The position numbers and the translations under genes are program-made. Shown here piece after piece: positions 25,211 through 35,123 of a DNA stretch of 64,000 nt. The notes under the pieces are model-generated. The model made no database searches and was not told the DNA's origin. It saw only the letters and a program-made list of their open reading frames with translations. Source of the DNA: Leptolyngbya sp. Heron Island J (GTDB lineage: Bacteria > Cyanobacteriota > Cyanobacteriia > Phormidesmidales > Phormidesmidaceae). Numbering within the stretch: the first letter of the stretch is position 1; each line of letters opens with the position of its first letter. The stretch is from the NCBI RefSeq assembly GCF_000482245.1, contig NZ_AWNH01000043.1:1-64000 (forward strand), read 5' to 3'.

Positions 25211-26893
25211 CTAATGGGCTGCCGCTGCTGCGATCGCTTCTTCGTAAATTACCGGATCGTCCGTATCAGGGATATAGCCCAGACCATAATCATAGGGGCC
25301 GGTTTTAATCGCAGGCACGCCTTCAAAGTTTTCATGGGCTGGTGGCGACAAGGTTTGCCACTCTAGGGTGAGTGCCCGCCAGGGGTTAGTCGGTGCTTTT
25401 TCACCCCAGTGCCAGCTCCAGATAGCGTTGATAATAAAGGGCACTGTAGACACAGCCATCAGATAAGCACCGGCAGTTGCCACCACGTTCAGGTCAGTAA
25501 ACTGGGGATCATATAGTGCCACACGTCGATTCATACCCTGTAAACCCAGCTGGTGCATGGGCATAAACGTCAGGTTCATGCCGACAAAGGTGAGAATAAA
25601 GTGGACCTTACCCAATGGCTCATTGAGCATCCGTCCGGTCATTTTCGGAAACCAGTGGTAAACAGCCATGTAGACACCAAAGGTGGAAGCTCCAAATAGC
25701 ACATAGTGGAAATGGGCTACCACAAAGTAGGTATCGTGGACGTGAATGTCAAAGGGCACTGCCGCCAGCATCACCCCGCTGATACCACCAATCACAAAAA
25801 TGGCAATAAACCCAATGGCAAACAGCATGGCACTGGTATAAGCAATCTTGCCGCGCCATAAGGTAGCCGTCCAACCAAAGACCTTGATCCCGGTGGGTAC
25901 CGCAATGGTCATGGTGGTAATCATAAAGAACATCCGCAACCAGGGGGGAGTGCCACTGGTAAACATATGGTGAGCCCAGACGATCAGACCTAGGAAACTG
26001 ATGACTAAACTGGAGTAAGCAATGGCGCGATAGCCAAAGATGGGCTTACGGGCATGGACCGGCAACACTTCAGAAATAGCCCCAAACAGCGGCAGGACAA
26101 AAATGTACACCGCCGGGTGGGAGTAGAACCAAAACATGTGCTGATAAACCACGGGGTCACCACCACCCGTGGGATTAAAAAATGCGGTGCCGGCCACCAG
26201 ATCAAACAGCAGTAGGATCAGCGCCCCGGCTAAGACCGGCGTGCTAATCAAGATCAGCAGCGAGGTGGCAATCATTGCCCAGCAAAATAGGGGCATTTTG
26301 TGGATCGGCATGGTGGGCACCCGCATCTTTAAGATGGTTACCAGGAAATTGAGTGCCCCCAAAATTGAGGCGGTTCCACCGATCAGAATGCTCAGAATCC
26401 AGATGCCCTGGCCTAACATGCCAGATGTCAGACTCAGGGGCGGGTAGGAGGTCCAGCCCGCCTGGGGGGGTTCAAAAAAGAAGCTGGCGATTAGCATGAT
26501 GCCGGAGGGCGGGATCAGCCAGAATGCGATCGCATTAATCCTGGGAAAGGCCATATCCTTGGCCCCAATCATCAGCGGGATCAGATAGTTTGCCAGCCCT
26601 GCCCCTGCCGGAACAATCCACAAAAACAGCATCACTGTGCCGTGGAGGGTCAGTACCCCGTTGTAGGTTTCAGGGGTGACAAAATCGGGAGCCGGTGTGG
26701 CCAATTCCGTCCGAATTACCGTCGCCAGGGCCCCACCAATCAGATAGAACGTAAACGCAGTGACCAGGTATTGAATCCCGATCACCTTATGATCTGTACT
26801 AAACGTAAAAAAATGAGTCCACTTGCGCTCATTACCCAATGGTTGAGGAGACGGCGAGGGATCAGGTGTTTGTATAACCTCTGCTTGTGCCAT
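25211..26893 (-). CDS. ctaD: cytochrome c oxidase subunit I (set 1)
   Basis: The 560-residue subunit I has 12 helices and all metal ligands: the low-spin heme His in LHGTVMLFLW, the CuB His and cross-linked Tyr in WFYSHPAVYIFVLP, the CuB pair in WAHHMF, and the heme ligands in HVHDTYFVVAHFHYVLFG. It reduces O2 to water at the heme a3-CuB centre and pumps protons. Neighbours are subunit II (41 bp upstream) and III (downstream). With an intact CuA subunit II this set should take electrons from cytochrome c6 or plastocyanin. Confidence 0.96.
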   Translation of the reverse strand: MAQAEVIQTPDPSPSPQPLGNERKWTHFFTFSTDHKVIGIQYLVTAFTFYLIGGALATVIRTELATPAPDFVTPETYNGVLTLHGTVMLFLWIVPAGAGLANYLIPLMIGAKDMAFPRINAIAFWLIPPSGIMLIASFFFEPPQAGWTSYPPLSLTSGMLGQGIWILSILIGGTASILGALNFLVTILKMRVPTMPIHKMPLFCWAMIATSLLILISTPVLAGALILLLFDLVAGTAFFNPTGGGDPVVYQHMFWFYSHPAVYIFVLPLFGAISEVLPVHARKPIFGYRAIAYSSLVISFLGLIVWAHHMFTSGTPPWLRMFFMITTMTIAVPTGIKVFGWTATLWRGKIAYTSAMLFAIGFIAIFVIGGISGVMLAAVPFDIHVHDTYFVVAHFHYVLFGASTFGVYMAVYHWFPKMTGRMLNEPLGKVHFILTFVGMNLTFMPMHQLGLQGMNRRVALYDPQFTDLNVVATAGAYLMAVSTVPFIINAIWSWHWGEKAPTNPWRALTLEWQTLSPPAHENFEGVPAIKTGPYDYGLGYIPDTDDPVIYEEAIAAAAAH

Positions 26894-26933
26894 GTGAATC
26901 GTAAATTCAAAAACTCAAAACTAAGGGAAATCG

Positions 26934-27920
26934 TTAGGGCATTAACGCCATATCCATGTGGGCATGAGGCAACTGATCTAAATGTTCCGCTGGTGTATGT
27001 ATGGGTGATTCAAAGTGAGCCAAGTACTCGGCATCAGTCTCATCAGGGGGATGACTAGCCGTTGCGATCGCCGTTGAGAGATCCGTTGCGCCCTCAGCAA
27101 TTCGCTTTTGTTGCCATTCGTCATAGTCTGCCGCCGAATGAACAATCATCTGAGTACGCATACCGCCATGGTAAGAGCCACACAACTCAGCGCAGACAAT
27201 CGGATAGGTCCCCTCCCGAGTCGCTCGCACCACTAAAGAAGTCTCCTGACCCGGAATCATGTCTTGTTTGATCCGAAATTCAGGCAGCCAAAATGCATGA
27301 ATCACGTCCTGAGCTTTGAGGTTCAGCTTAACCAAGGTGTCAACGGGAACATGCACCTCGCCATCCACAATGCCGGTCTCAGGATAGGTCATAACAAATG
27401 CAAACTGCAGCCCTAGCACATCGATGTTGAGCACATCACCCATGGATTCTCCACCCATATCGGGAGGTTCGCCTAGCCCAGCCGCCGCCAACATCGATCC
27501 CTGTTGACTAGAAGGGCTATAGGCCAACTGCACGGCCTTAGACGAGTGATGCTCCATCAAATTTAGCCCACCCATCTCGGTATAAATTTCAAAACTGTAT
27601 ACCGAGAGACCCAGGACAATAATGGCTGGGATCGCCGTCCAAACAATCTCAAGGGGAATGTTGCCCTCAATATGAGGTCCATCGGCTTCATCTCCTTCTT
27701 TGCGACGAAACCGAATCAAGGCAATAATCAGGCTGCCCTCAACAATGAGAAACAGCCCGGTGCCAATGGTCATCATTAGATTAAATAATTGGTCAACTTC
27801 ACTGGCTTCAGCAGATGCAGCTACAGGCATCAAACCGTGATTTTGACCATACCAAAGACTGATTAGCGTGACGGCAATGCCAATCAGCATGGTGATAATA
27901 GAAGTAGGAATACCGTTCAC
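26934..27920 (-). CDS. ctaC: cytochrome c oxidase subunit II with intact CuA (set 1)
   Basis: The 328-residue subunit II has two N-terminal helices (about 5-25 and 50-72) and a cupredoxin domain facing the lumen/periplasm. The CuA ligands are present: His in DVIHAFWLPEF and C-x-E-x-C-x3-H-x2-M in CAELCGSYHGGM. The start is GTG (27920). The last 30 residues form an unusual His/Met/Asp-rich tail (FESPIHTPAEHLDQLPHAHM) that could hold copper. It accepts electrons from soluble donors and passes them to CtaD. First gene of the ctaCDE operon, with a 580-bp upstream region shared with the divergent heme A synthase gene. Confidence 0.95.
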   Translation of the reverse strand: MNGIPTSIITMLIGIAVTLISLWYGQNHGLMPVAASAEASEVDQLFNLMMTIGTGLFLIVEGSLIIALIRFRRKEGDEADGPHIEGNIPLEIVWTAIPAIIVLGLSVYSFEIYTEMGGLNLMEHHSSKAVQLAYSPSSQQGSMLAAAGLGEPPDMGGESMGDVLNIDVLGLQFAFVMTYPETGIVDGEVHVPVDTLVKLNLKAQDVIHAFWLPEFRIKQDMIPGQETSLVVRATREGTYPIVCAELCGSYHGGMRTQMIVHSAADYDEWQQKRIAEGATDLSTAIATASHPPDETDAEYLAHFESPIHTPAEHLDQLPHAHMDMALMP

Positions 27921-28499
27921 GACTCGAACACGCTCCTGTGGCTAGTCTGTTGTCAAAAAACAGAATGGGTTAAAACTGACCAAACAAAACAGATTAGAAT
28001 CAACGCCAGTAAATTTACTTGTTTGAAGGAGCACACACCTAAAACCTGGGGAACTCCAACTCATTGTTGGCCCCAGGCATTACGCTGTATCATTTTGTGA
28101 ATCTGTAACTGGCCGTTGTTTTGATGGTCTGCGGATAATGTAGAGCAATATCAGTAGGGTTATTAAGACGAGGGGTTAGAAAGTTTTTGAGACCCTCTCA
28201 AGGTAACGCTATCTCTTCGTAATTAACAGTCTTTGTAAAGTTGATTTGAGCTATTTAAGGATTTTCTTCAGGTTCCTCCAGCTACTGCCAACGCCAGAAC
28301 AGTCAAATACCCTAAATTGAAGCGATATAGATGGATTTTGGCCAATAAAATCAGCCCCCCATAATTTAAGAGATTTAAAGAAAAGCTGCAAACGAGAAGA
28401 AATGCTAAACGTATTTCATCGTTAGCAAAAAAATTTTCTACTCTGTATAGGAGTGTTCATGACTTTCTGTTTCGGTTTCTTAAGAGAGTTTTTAGGTTT
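27921..28499. other. long divergent promoter region, ctaC / heme A synthase
   Basis: About 580 bp separate the divergent oxidase and heme A synthase genes. It is AT-rich with several A- and T-runs (28425-28450), has no gene-like frame, and presumably holds both promoters and regulatory sites. I see no long repeat in it. Confidence 0.5.
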
Positions 28500-29441
28500 A
28501 TGGCTCATTCTTCGTTGTCCACATTCCGTGCAGATCGTGTTTCTGACTTTGATCCGGTGCGTTATCTGCGCCGGTGGGTGTGGAAAATGGCTATCGCCAC
28601 TTTGATATTGATGGCCATTGGTAGCGCCACCCGAGTGATGAATGCAGGGTTGGCCTGTCCAGACTGGCCCCTATGCTATGGACAACTGGTGCCCAGCCAG
28701 CAGATGAATTTACAGGTATTTCTGGAATGGTTTCATCGCCTGGATGCATCCCTGATTGGATTGATGGCGATTGGCTTAGTTTTCTTGAGCCTGCGATGGC
28801 GTCAATCCTTGGATGGCTGGGTGCCTTGGACAGCTGGCTTGGTTCTCTTTTTAGTTGTTTTTCAGGGTGTTCTAGGTGGTCTTACGGTGACGCAGTTGTT
28901 ACGGTTTGATATTGTTACCGCCCATCTAGGTACAGCTCTCTTAGTATTTTGCACCCTCTTGGTCATGGGCATGATGCTTTTGCCCTATCAGGCCAAAGGA
29001 ACTGCCGGTAAATTGTCCTGGATAGGAGGTTTAGCGGTGGTATTAATTTATGCTCAAAGCTTACTCGGTGGACTGGTGGGTTCTCGCTGGGCTGCTCATC
29101 AATGCTTTGGTTTGGCGGAGCTATGTAGTGTAGTGAACGCGCATCTGTTAGGGATTGTGCCAGCCAGTCTGGTGGTGATCTTACTGGCTGTTTTGGCCTG
29201 GCGGACACCGGCTTTAGATGGGGTGTTGCGATCGCAAGCTACCATTGCCTTTGGCCTATTAGTTCTGCAGCTAATCCTGGGTTTTGCCACATTTCGCCTG
29301 CGGTTGCAGGTTGAACCTCTCACTGTCTGCCATCAGGCCGTCGGCGCAGCTTTATTGGGTACGCTAATTTGTTTCACCGTGTTATCTCTGCGAGATTGTT
29401 TCCCAACTGAAGAGAATCTTAAGACTTCAGCTAACGCTTAG
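28500..29441 (+). CDS. ctaA: heme A synthase (COX15/CtaA family)
   Basis: The 313-residue membrane protein has about eight helices in two similar halves. The conserved start of the first half, GSATRVMNAGLACPDWPLCYG, and EWFHRLDASLIGL hold the family His and acidic residues; the second half keeps a QAVGAALLG segment with CHQ. It oxidises the C8 methyl of heme O to the formyl of heme A, needed for cytochrome aa3-type oxidases. It is divergent from ctaCDE and followed by the heme O synthase gene (183 bp apart), so the locus encodes both enzyme and cofactor synthesis. Confidence 0.93.
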   Translation: MAHSSLSTFRADRVSDFDPVRYLRRWVWKMAIATLILMAIGSATRVMNAGLACPDWPLCYGQLVPSQQMNLQVFLEWFHRLDASLIGLMAIGLVFLSLRWRQSLDGWVPWTAGLVLFLVVFQGVLGGLTVTQLLRFDIVTAHLGTALLVFCTLLVMGMMLLPYQAKGTAGKLSWIGGLAVVLIYAQSLLGGLVGSRWAAHQCFGLAELCSVVNAHLLGIVPASLVVILLAVLAWRTPALDGVLRSQATIAFGLLVLQLILGFATFRLRLQVEPLTVCHQAVGAALLGTLICFTVLSLRDCFPTEENLKTSANA

Positions 29442-29624
29442 AAAGTTTGAGTTAGGACAATGAAGAGTTTTGAAACTTGACAACTTCAGGTATCTTCAAT
29501 CCGTCGTGCTGCTACCGTCCTTTGCCATAGATAAACACCCCAACCCTAAGCACTGAGTTCGATACTTTTCACACAGCCGCTTGAAACACGAAATAGTCAT
29601 TCCAATCATCTTTTCTTCATCCCT

Positions 29625-30584
29625 ATGCAATCCCCTAATATCGCGTCTAAAGTTCACCACGAGAACTTTGGCCAGATCTGTCGCAGCTACTATCAGCTGA
29701 CCAAGCCTCGTATCATTCCTCTACTGTTAATTGAGACAGCAGCCAGTATGTGGGTGGCTGCCCAGGGACATCCAGACCTGTTACTGGTGCTGATTACTAT
29801 GGCCGGCGGCTGGCTGGCAGCAGCATCAGCCCAGGTCATCAACTGCGTTTATGACCGTGATATTGATTACGACATGGAACGCACTCGCGATCGCCCCATT
29901 CCCTCCGGACGCATCCAGGTGCGCGATGCTCTGATTTTTGCGGGGGTATTAGCGACGGCATCCTTTAGCGTGCTGACGGTGTTCGCCAATCTGTTAAGTG
30001 CCTGTTTGGCCATGGCCGGTATTGTGGTTTACATCGGTGTGTATACCCACTGGCTGAAGCGGTCATCGCCCCAGAATATTGTCATCGGCGGTGCAGCGGG
30101 TGCCATTCCGCCAATGGTCGGCTGGGCAGCTGTGACTGGCAATGTTGGCTGGGCGGCCTGGATTTTCTTTGCCATCGTGTTTGTATGGACTCCGCCCCAC
30201 TTTTGGGCCCTGGCTATATTGATTAAAGATGACTATGCCAAGGTGAATGTGCCGATGCTGCCGGTGATTGTCGGTAATGAAGAAACCGCCAATCAGATCT
30301 GGCTCTACACTGTGCTACTGGTGCCCGTCACCCTGCTGATGGTGTGCCCTCCTGAAGCTTGTGGATGGCTCTATGGGTTGCTAGCGCTGCTGCTCGGCGG
30401 CCTATTTTTGCAAAAAGCCTATGATCTAAAACAGTGTCCTGGCGATCGCGATCTGGCCCGAGGGGTCTTCAAATACTCGATCTTCTACATGATGTTGCTA
30501 TCTGCCGCCATGGTGGTAGATAGTCTACCCGTTACCCAACAAAGCATTCAGGCCATGGTGGCTGTGATTGGCAAGTTGGGGTAA
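29625..30584 (+). CDS. ctaB: heme O synthase (protoheme IX farnesyltransferase)
   Basis: The 319-residue UbiA-family prenyltransferase has nine helices and the two Asp-rich prenyl-diphosphate motifs: NCVYDRDIDYDMERTRDRPI (N-x3-D-x3-D-x2-M-x-RT-x-RP) and VWTPPHFWALAILIKDDYAK. It adds a farnesyl chain to heme b giving heme O, the substrate of the preceding heme A synthase gene product. Length is usual for cyanobacterial CtaB. The start at ATG 29625 gives a 20-residue soluble N-terminus before YYQLTKPRI. No hairpin separates the pair, so joint transcription with ctaA is likely. Confidence 0.95.
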   Translation: MQSPNIASKVHHENFGQICRSYYQLTKPRIIPLLLIETAASMWVAAQGHPDLLLVLITMAGGWLAAASAQVINCVYDRDIDYDMERTRDRPIPSGRIQVRDALIFAGVLATASFSVLTVFANLLSACLAMAGIVVYIGVYTHWLKRSSPQNIVIGGAAGAIPPMVGWAAVTGNVGWAAWIFFAIVFVWTPPHFWALAILIKDDYAKVNVPMLPVIVGNEETANQIWLYTVLLVPVTLLMVCPPEACGWLYGLLALLLGGLFLQKAYDLKQCPGDRDLARGVFKYSIFYMMLLSAAMVVDSLPVTQQSIQAMVAVIGKLG

Positions 30585-30644
30585 TGGCTGGTTGACGATG
30601 GGCGGTCAACACTTATTACTACCGTCCGTCTAATTCATTATCTA

Positions 30645-31397
30645 CTAGTTGATTAAGGCTGCTAGCCAACGCTGCTCATTGTCAGATAGAGAGGGTATTG
30701 GCGGTTGAGCATAATCAATGGATAAATCGATTGCTGATTCTTCGCAAGATTGTTCTAATAACTTCGCTAAGTCAATCACCAGTTCCTTATCATCTATACC
30801 TAGTGGGAATAGAAAACAGGGTATGGGATCGTCTAAATCAAAGGGATAGCGCTCTGCACTGGGACGTTCTTGGCTGCGACTGATGACGATTTGATAGGCT
30901 GCTGTCCGTCCCCCTTCCAGGGGCATGGATATTCCGGTCCTGAGGAGATCGATTTCTACAAGATGGGTTTGACTATTCAGAATACGCTGTCGTTTGGCTA
31001 AATATTTTTGACGTCCTTCTCCAGAACGTTTGTTAGCAGGTGATAGTACTTCTACAACCGTAATCACCCGATTGGTGGAAATTTCTCGAATCTCAAGATA
31101 AGGCTCACGCACCTCAATCACTGTCGGTATCTGTACTCGTTCAGGTTTAGGTAATATCGCTACTGGCTGCGGTGAACTAGAGACTTCGGGAGTACTTTTA
31201 AATACCGTGGTGTCGGGAATGCCCACTAGCAAGGTGTCAGTGTAAACTCGTTTTTCCAACGCCGCTCGATATTTAGGGGTAATGCAACGATTTAACATCC
31301 GCATCAAACAGCTAATCAGGCCATAGTGAACTTCTGGCCAAATAGTCGGATGCTCTAAATAAGGATTCATGCCAGGAAAGTTAGGTTTCTGAGCCAT
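30645..31397 (-). CDS. DUF4058 family protein
   Basis: The 250-residue soluble protein starts with the DUF4058 mark FPGMNPYLEHPTIWPEVHYG and carries the conserved core VVEVLSPANKRSGEGRQKYL with LVEIDLLR following. The family is abundant in cyanobacteria, often in many copies, and has no proven function; the E-VLSP-NK core recalls a restriction-endonuclease-like fold, but I do not claim nuclease activity. A short C-terminal WLAALIN ending is also typical. It is a lone gene, convergent with ctaB and divergent from the ABC ATPase gene. Confidence 0.85.
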   Translation of the reverse strand: MAQKPNFPGMNPYLEHPTIWPEVHYGLISCLMRMLNRCITPKYRAALEKRVYTDTLLVGIPDTTVFKSTPEVSSSPQPVAILPKPERVQIPTVIEVREPYLEIREISTNRVITVVEVLSPANKRSGEGRQKYLAKRQRILNSQTHLVEIDLLRTGISMPLEGGRTAAYQIVISRSQERPSAERYPFDLDDPIPCFLFPLGIDDKELVIDLAKLLEQSCEESAIDLSIDYAQPPIPSLSDNEQRWLAALIN

Positions 31398-31526
31398 AGA
31401 CTACTACTGTGAAAGTCTGTATTCATTCTAATGATGGCGGGTAGCTCCCCTGAGGTCTCCAGTTGACCATTACAATTAGGAGTGATTAACCCCTCCCGTT
31501 AGGGGGCTGTCTATACAATTTTAAGG

Positions 31527-32558
31527 ATGTTAAAGCAGTCCGCAGTTGTCATTGAAAGCCTTCAAAAACGCTATGGCGATGTCCAAGCTGTGAAGGATGT
31601 CTCGCTACAGATTGAACCTGGAGAAATCTTTGGCTTACTGGGCCCGAATGGTGCTGGTAAAACCACTATCATTCGCTGTTTGTGTACCCTGGCGTTGCCC
31701 GATACCGGCAAGTTAGAGGTGATGGGTATATCAGTTTTAGATAATCCACGCCAGGTCAGACAGCGCCTGGGCTACATTGCGCAGGAAGTAGCCTTGGATA
31801 AAGTGCTCACCGGACGCGAGCTGCTGGAGCTGCAGGCGGCAATTTATCATCTGCCGGGGAAGCTGGCTAAATCCCGGATCAACCAGATGATTGAGCTGTT
31901 AGAGCTAACTGACTGGGCGGATAAGAAAACCGGCACCTATTCAGGAGGTCTGAGAAAGCGGTTGGATTTAGCCGCTGGCCTGCTTCATCAGCCGGATGTC
32001 TTAGTATTAGATGAACCTACGGTAGGTCTAGACATTGAGAGCCGTTCAGCCGTGTGGCGATTTTTGCGACAGCTGCAGGCAGCGGGGACCACAATTCTGA
32101 TTACCAGTCATTACCTTGAAGAGGTAGACGCCCTCGCCAATCGGGTGGCCATTATCGATCAGGGTAAGATGATTAGCTCAGGCACACCGGCTGACCTGAA
32201 AGCTAAGGTGGGGGGGGAGCGCATTACCCTAAGAATTCGAGAGTTCACCCCGCTGGACGAGGCACAGCAGGCAAGTACATTGCTACAGAAATTGCCGGTG
32301 GTGCAAGAGGTGATCGTCAATAGTGCCCAGGGCAACTCCCTTAATCTAGTGGTCGAGTCAGAATCTGATGCCCTGATGACGGTGCAAAAAGCTCTCAAAG
32401 AGGCTGGTTTGCCCACATTTGGGATCGCTCAATCACAGCCGAGCCTGGACGATGTTTATCTGGCGGCAACGGGGCGCACCATTATGGATGCAGAAGTGGC
32501 AGCCGCGAGCAAACGTGACATGAAAAAGGAGATGAAGCAGCAGAACATGAAAAGGTGA
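31527..32558 (+). CDS. DrrA-like ABC transporter ATPase
   Basis: The 343-residue ATPase shows Walker A GLLGPNGAGKTTIIRCLCTL, signature YSGGLRKRLDLAAGLL, Walker B VLVLDEPTVGLD and switch His ITSHYLEEVD. Residues 230-320 form the C-terminal regulatory domain of the DrrA/NatA class, and the last 20 residues are Lys/Met-rich (KRDMKKEMKQQNMKR). With the permease gene 294 bp downstream it forms a two-component ABC-2 exporter. The class includes drug exporters; cyanobacterial homologues are usually of unknown substrate. A palindromic repeat lies in the gap between the two genes. Confidence 0.9.
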   Translation: MLKQSAVVIESLQKRYGDVQAVKDVSLQIEPGEIFGLLGPNGAGKTTIIRCLCTLALPDTGKLEVMGISVLDNPRQVRQRLGYIAQEVALDKVLTGRELLELQAAIYHLPGKLAKSRINQMIELLELTDWADKKTGTYSGGLRKRLDLAAGLLHQPDVLVLDEPTVGLDIESRSAVWRFLRQLQAAGTTILITSHYLEEVDALANRVAIIDQGKMISSGTPADLKAKVGGERITLRIREFTPLDEAQQASTLLQKLPVVQEVIVNSAQGNSLNLVVESESDALMTVQKALKEAGLPTFGIAQSQPSLDDVYLAATGRTIMDAEVAAASKRDMKKEMKQQNMKR

Positions 32559-32590
32559 AAGGCCTAAAAGGAACCTCTGACCTTGAATTG

Positions 32591-32683
32591 GCCCTCATCC
32601 TCCAACCCTTTGCACCTTCAGGGAGAAGGGAGACTGGCCTCAAAGTTCGTCTCCTGGGGGAGAAGCATTTTTAGGATGAGGGC
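32591..32683. repeat. dispersed palindromic element between ABC genes
   Basis: GCCCTCATCCT (32591-32601) and AGGATGAGGGC (32673-32683) are perfect 11-bp arms around 71 bp that contain GGGAGAAGGGAG and CTCCTGGGGGAG. It resembles the CCCTCATCC...GGGAGAAGGG repeats scattered in cyanobacterial genomes. It may form a transcript hairpin that lowers permease expression. Confidence 0.6.
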
Positions 32684-32852
32684 TCAAAAACTGGAGCTAG
32701 TCTCCGTTGTGTACACACGGTACCCCCCTGGGAGCGGGCTGGGGAGCGAGCCATCCGAACATCAGTAAAGTCGAAATTGTTTGATCACCATTCCTTAGTA
32801 GGCTTGTTTTTAATCTTATTGATCCATCAAAAAGTCAAGAACTTTTAATCAA

Positions 32853-33728
32853 ATGAGCAGTTCCAGTATTCAAAATAATCAGCTACAGCAGTGGAAGGAT
32901 GATGCGATCGCATCTCCTGGTTTCAGCGAATTTCTTCAAGAAACCCTGGCCCTGACCAAGCGGCTATTTATCCAGCTGCAGCGCCGACCCTCCACATTGG
33001 CCGCTGGCATTATCCAGCCCCTAATGTGGCTCATTCTATTTGGCGCACTGTTCCAAAACGTACCCCAGGGACTCTTTGGCGACAGCATCAACTACGGGCA
33101 ATTCATCGGTGCCGGCATTATCGTCTTTACCGCCTTTGGTGGTGCCCTCAATGCCGGACTGCCGGTCATGTTTGACCGAGAGTTTGGGTTTCTAAACCGG
33201 CTGCTGGTAGCGCCCCTCGTCTCCCGATTTTCCATTGTGATTGCCTCCGCGCTGTTTATTGCCGCCATGAGTCTGGTACAGACAGCCGCGATCGTTGGCC
33301 TCAGCGCCTTGTTAGGCGCAGGGTTGCCCAACCTTGCCGGTTTAGGGCTAATGGTAGCCATTATCCTGATGCTGGTACTCGGCGTCACCGCCTTTAGCTT
33401 GGGGCTAGCCTTTGCCCTGCCGGGTCACATTGAGCTCATTGCCGTTATTTTTGTCACCAATTTACCGCTACTCTTTGCTAGCACCGCGTTGGTACCCCTC
33501 TCCTTTATGCCCCGTTGGCTGAGTATTGTGGCCAGCCTCAACCCCCTCAGCTATGCCATTGAGCCCATTCGCTACCTTTATTTACACAACGACTGGAGCT
33601 TTAGCAACATCGTCATGCAGGCTCCCTGGGGCGATATTTCCATGGGCGTGTCGCTCATGCTGCTGACTGCTTTTTGCGGTGGTGCGCTAGCCTTGACCTA
33701 TCCTCTGATTAACCGCCGCATTGCCTAG
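32853..33728 (+). CDS. ABC-2 type exporter permease (DrrB-like)
   Basis: The 291-residue permease has a cytoplasmic N-terminus (1-45, with KRLFIQLQRRPSTLAAGI) and six helices, ending in PLINRRIA. The conserved ABC-2 segments PLMWLILFGALF, the GIIVFTAFGGALNAGLPVMF stretch and PLSFMPRWLSIVASLNPLSY are visible. It partners with the ATPase encoded upstream to export a lipid or small hydrophobic molecule. The 294-bp spacing with an inverted repeat is longer than usual for such pairs. Confidence 0.9.
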   Translation: MSSSSIQNNQLQQWKDDAIASPGFSEFLQETLALTKRLFIQLQRRPSTLAAGIIQPLMWLILFGALFQNVPQGLFGDSINYGQFIGAGIIVFTAFGGALNAGLPVMFDREFGFLNRLLVAPLVSRFSIVIASALFIAAMSLVQTAAIVGLSALLGAGLPNLAGLGLMVAIILMLVLGVTAFSLGLAFALPGHIELIAVIFVTNLPLLFASTALVPLSFMPRWLSIVASLNPLSYAIEPIRYLYLHNDWSFSNIVMQAPWGDISMGVSLMLLTAFCGGALALTYPLINRRIA

Positions 33729-33778
33729 ACAGTGAGAGTTCGATAAGCTTTTTAACGGCTCCGTTCCTATGACTGCTG

Positions 33779-34405
33779 GTGGTTCCCCATATTCTGGATT
33801 TAATCGGTGTCGCTGTCTTTGCGATCAGTGGTGCCCTAGCAGCAGGCCGTAAACATCTGGATTTATTGGGTGTGATGGTCATTGCTGTGGTGACCGCTAT
33901 TGGTGGCGGTACCCTACGAGATGTTTTGCTTGACCGACATCCAGTATTTTGGATTGAAAGTCCGATTTATCTTTCAGTCATTTTAGGCTCCGCCCTATTG
34001 ACGGTGGTTTATACCAAATTCTTTAAACCGCCGCACAAATCCTTGCTGGTGGCTGATGCCTTTGGATTGGCTCTATTCTCCATTAGCGGCGCACAAATTG
34101 CTGAGCAGCTGCAATTAGCCAACTTGCTGATCATCGTCATGGGCACGATTACGGGCTCAGCCGGTGGCGTTATCCGGGATGTCTTGCTGGTAAATATTCC
34201 AGTGATATTAAGACGGGGCCGCATCTATGCGACCGCTGCCATTGTTGGGATTGCGATGTATCTGCTGTTGCAAGGGTTGGGGATGGCTCAGTTTTGGGCT
34301 GAGTTACTCGGAATGACAGTAGTGGCTAGTTTAAGGCTAGCGGCCATTATCTGGGGCCTGATGCTCCCCATCTTTAGTCTTTCGGATACCCCAGTAGACT
34401 CGTAG
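33779..34405 (+). CDS. UPF0126 / TRIC-like membrane protein
   Basis: The 208-residue protein has six to seven helices in two UPF0126 repeats, marked by the duplicated glycine-rich segments [20 protein letters not shown] with [11 protein letters not shown], and [10 protein letters not shown] with [12 protein letters not shown]. Homologues (YicG-type) are described as bacterial relatives of TRIC cation channels; the role in cyanobacteria is not known. The start is GTG 33779, with no in-frame ATG nearby and no strong ribosome-binding site, so the N-terminus is slightly uncertain. It lies 51 bp after the ABC permease gene and may be transcribed with it. Confidence 0.85.
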   Translation: MVPHILDLIGVAVFAISGALAAGRKHLDLLGVMVIAVVTAIGGGTLRDVLLDRHPVFWIESPIYLSVILGSALLTVVYTKFFKPPHKSLLVADAFGLALFSISGAQIAEQLQLANLLIIVMGTITGSAGGVIRDVLLVNIPVILRRGRIYATAAIVGIAMYLLLQGLGMAQFWAELLGMTVVASLRLAAIIWGLMLPIFSLSDTPVDS

Positions 34406-34510
34406 TCAAGTAACCACTTGAAAAAGTGCTACTACCCTGTAGCAACTCCAAATAGAATTGCTAAACTATGGGCATTGCCCACAGCTAATTAACGTACCGT
34501 GACCTTCACT

Positions 34511-34855
34511 ATGGCAAGCATTTTTCGCAACCTATTGGCTTCTGTAACAGGTTTAGGTTTGGCCCTCGGCCTGGCAGCTGTGCCAGTTTTAGCTCAAACT
34601 AATGGTGGGTTTGATGATTTAAGTGGTGAGTCTACGAATAACGAAGTTTTTAGCGGCAGTGGTCTGAGCCTGACTGATTTAATGAACAATGCTCGTCGTT
34701 CCCAGGGTCTGGATTCAGCTGAGTTTGGTCGGCAGAGTGATCAGAACATTGACGAAGCCGCTGCTGATTTTCGTCAACGCCAGCAAGAAGCCCTTGAAGC
34801 TGATCAAGGCGCGGCGGCTGTAGAAACCCCCGAATTTGAAGGACAGCAGCTCTAG
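34511..34855 (+). CDS. small secreted protein of unknown function
   Basis: The 114-residue product begins with a signal peptide (ASIFRNLLASVTGLGLALGL, cleavage near VLAQ). The mature part is acidic and Gln/Asp-rich, with a possible helix RQSDQNIDEAAADFRQRQQE. There is no recognisable domain or Cys. GTG 34499 lies in frame four codons earlier; ATG 34511 gives the better signal peptide. It is a single-gene unit followed by a hairpin terminator at 34894-34919. I recognise no family; periplasmic location is inferred. Confidence 0.7.
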   Translation: MASIFRNLLASVTGLGLALGLAAVPVLAQTNGGFDDLSGESTNNEVFSGSGLSLTDLMNNARRSQGLDSAEFGRQSDQNIDEAAADFRQRQQEALEADQGAAAVETPEFEGQQL

Positions 34856-34893
34856 TTTATAGTTCAGCATTACTCAGATTAGAGTGTTGGATC

Positions 34894-34919
34894 AAGGGAG
34901 TCGTTTTCATGGCTCCCTT
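34894..34919 (+). terminator. intrinsic terminator after the small secreted gene
   Basis: AAGGGAG (34894-34900) and CTCCCTT (34913-34919) form a stem with a 12-nt loop, followed by TGTTATT. Confidence 0.65.
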
Positions 34920-35123
34920 TGTTATTGGTCGGTTTACTGGTCAGTGTGCCTATTGACAGCCGTGTAAGATAGCGCCCAGGTCATATACGGTTGGAACTGA
35001 CATCAAAGGGCAGGCTACTCGTCTTCTCCAGGAGAACGCTGCCGGACTTTCCGGTTATGGCCTAACATTATTGAGTTAGTCAGTAATATCGCGCTCTTAC
35101 TATCAAAGGCACTCCTCAAGGCA

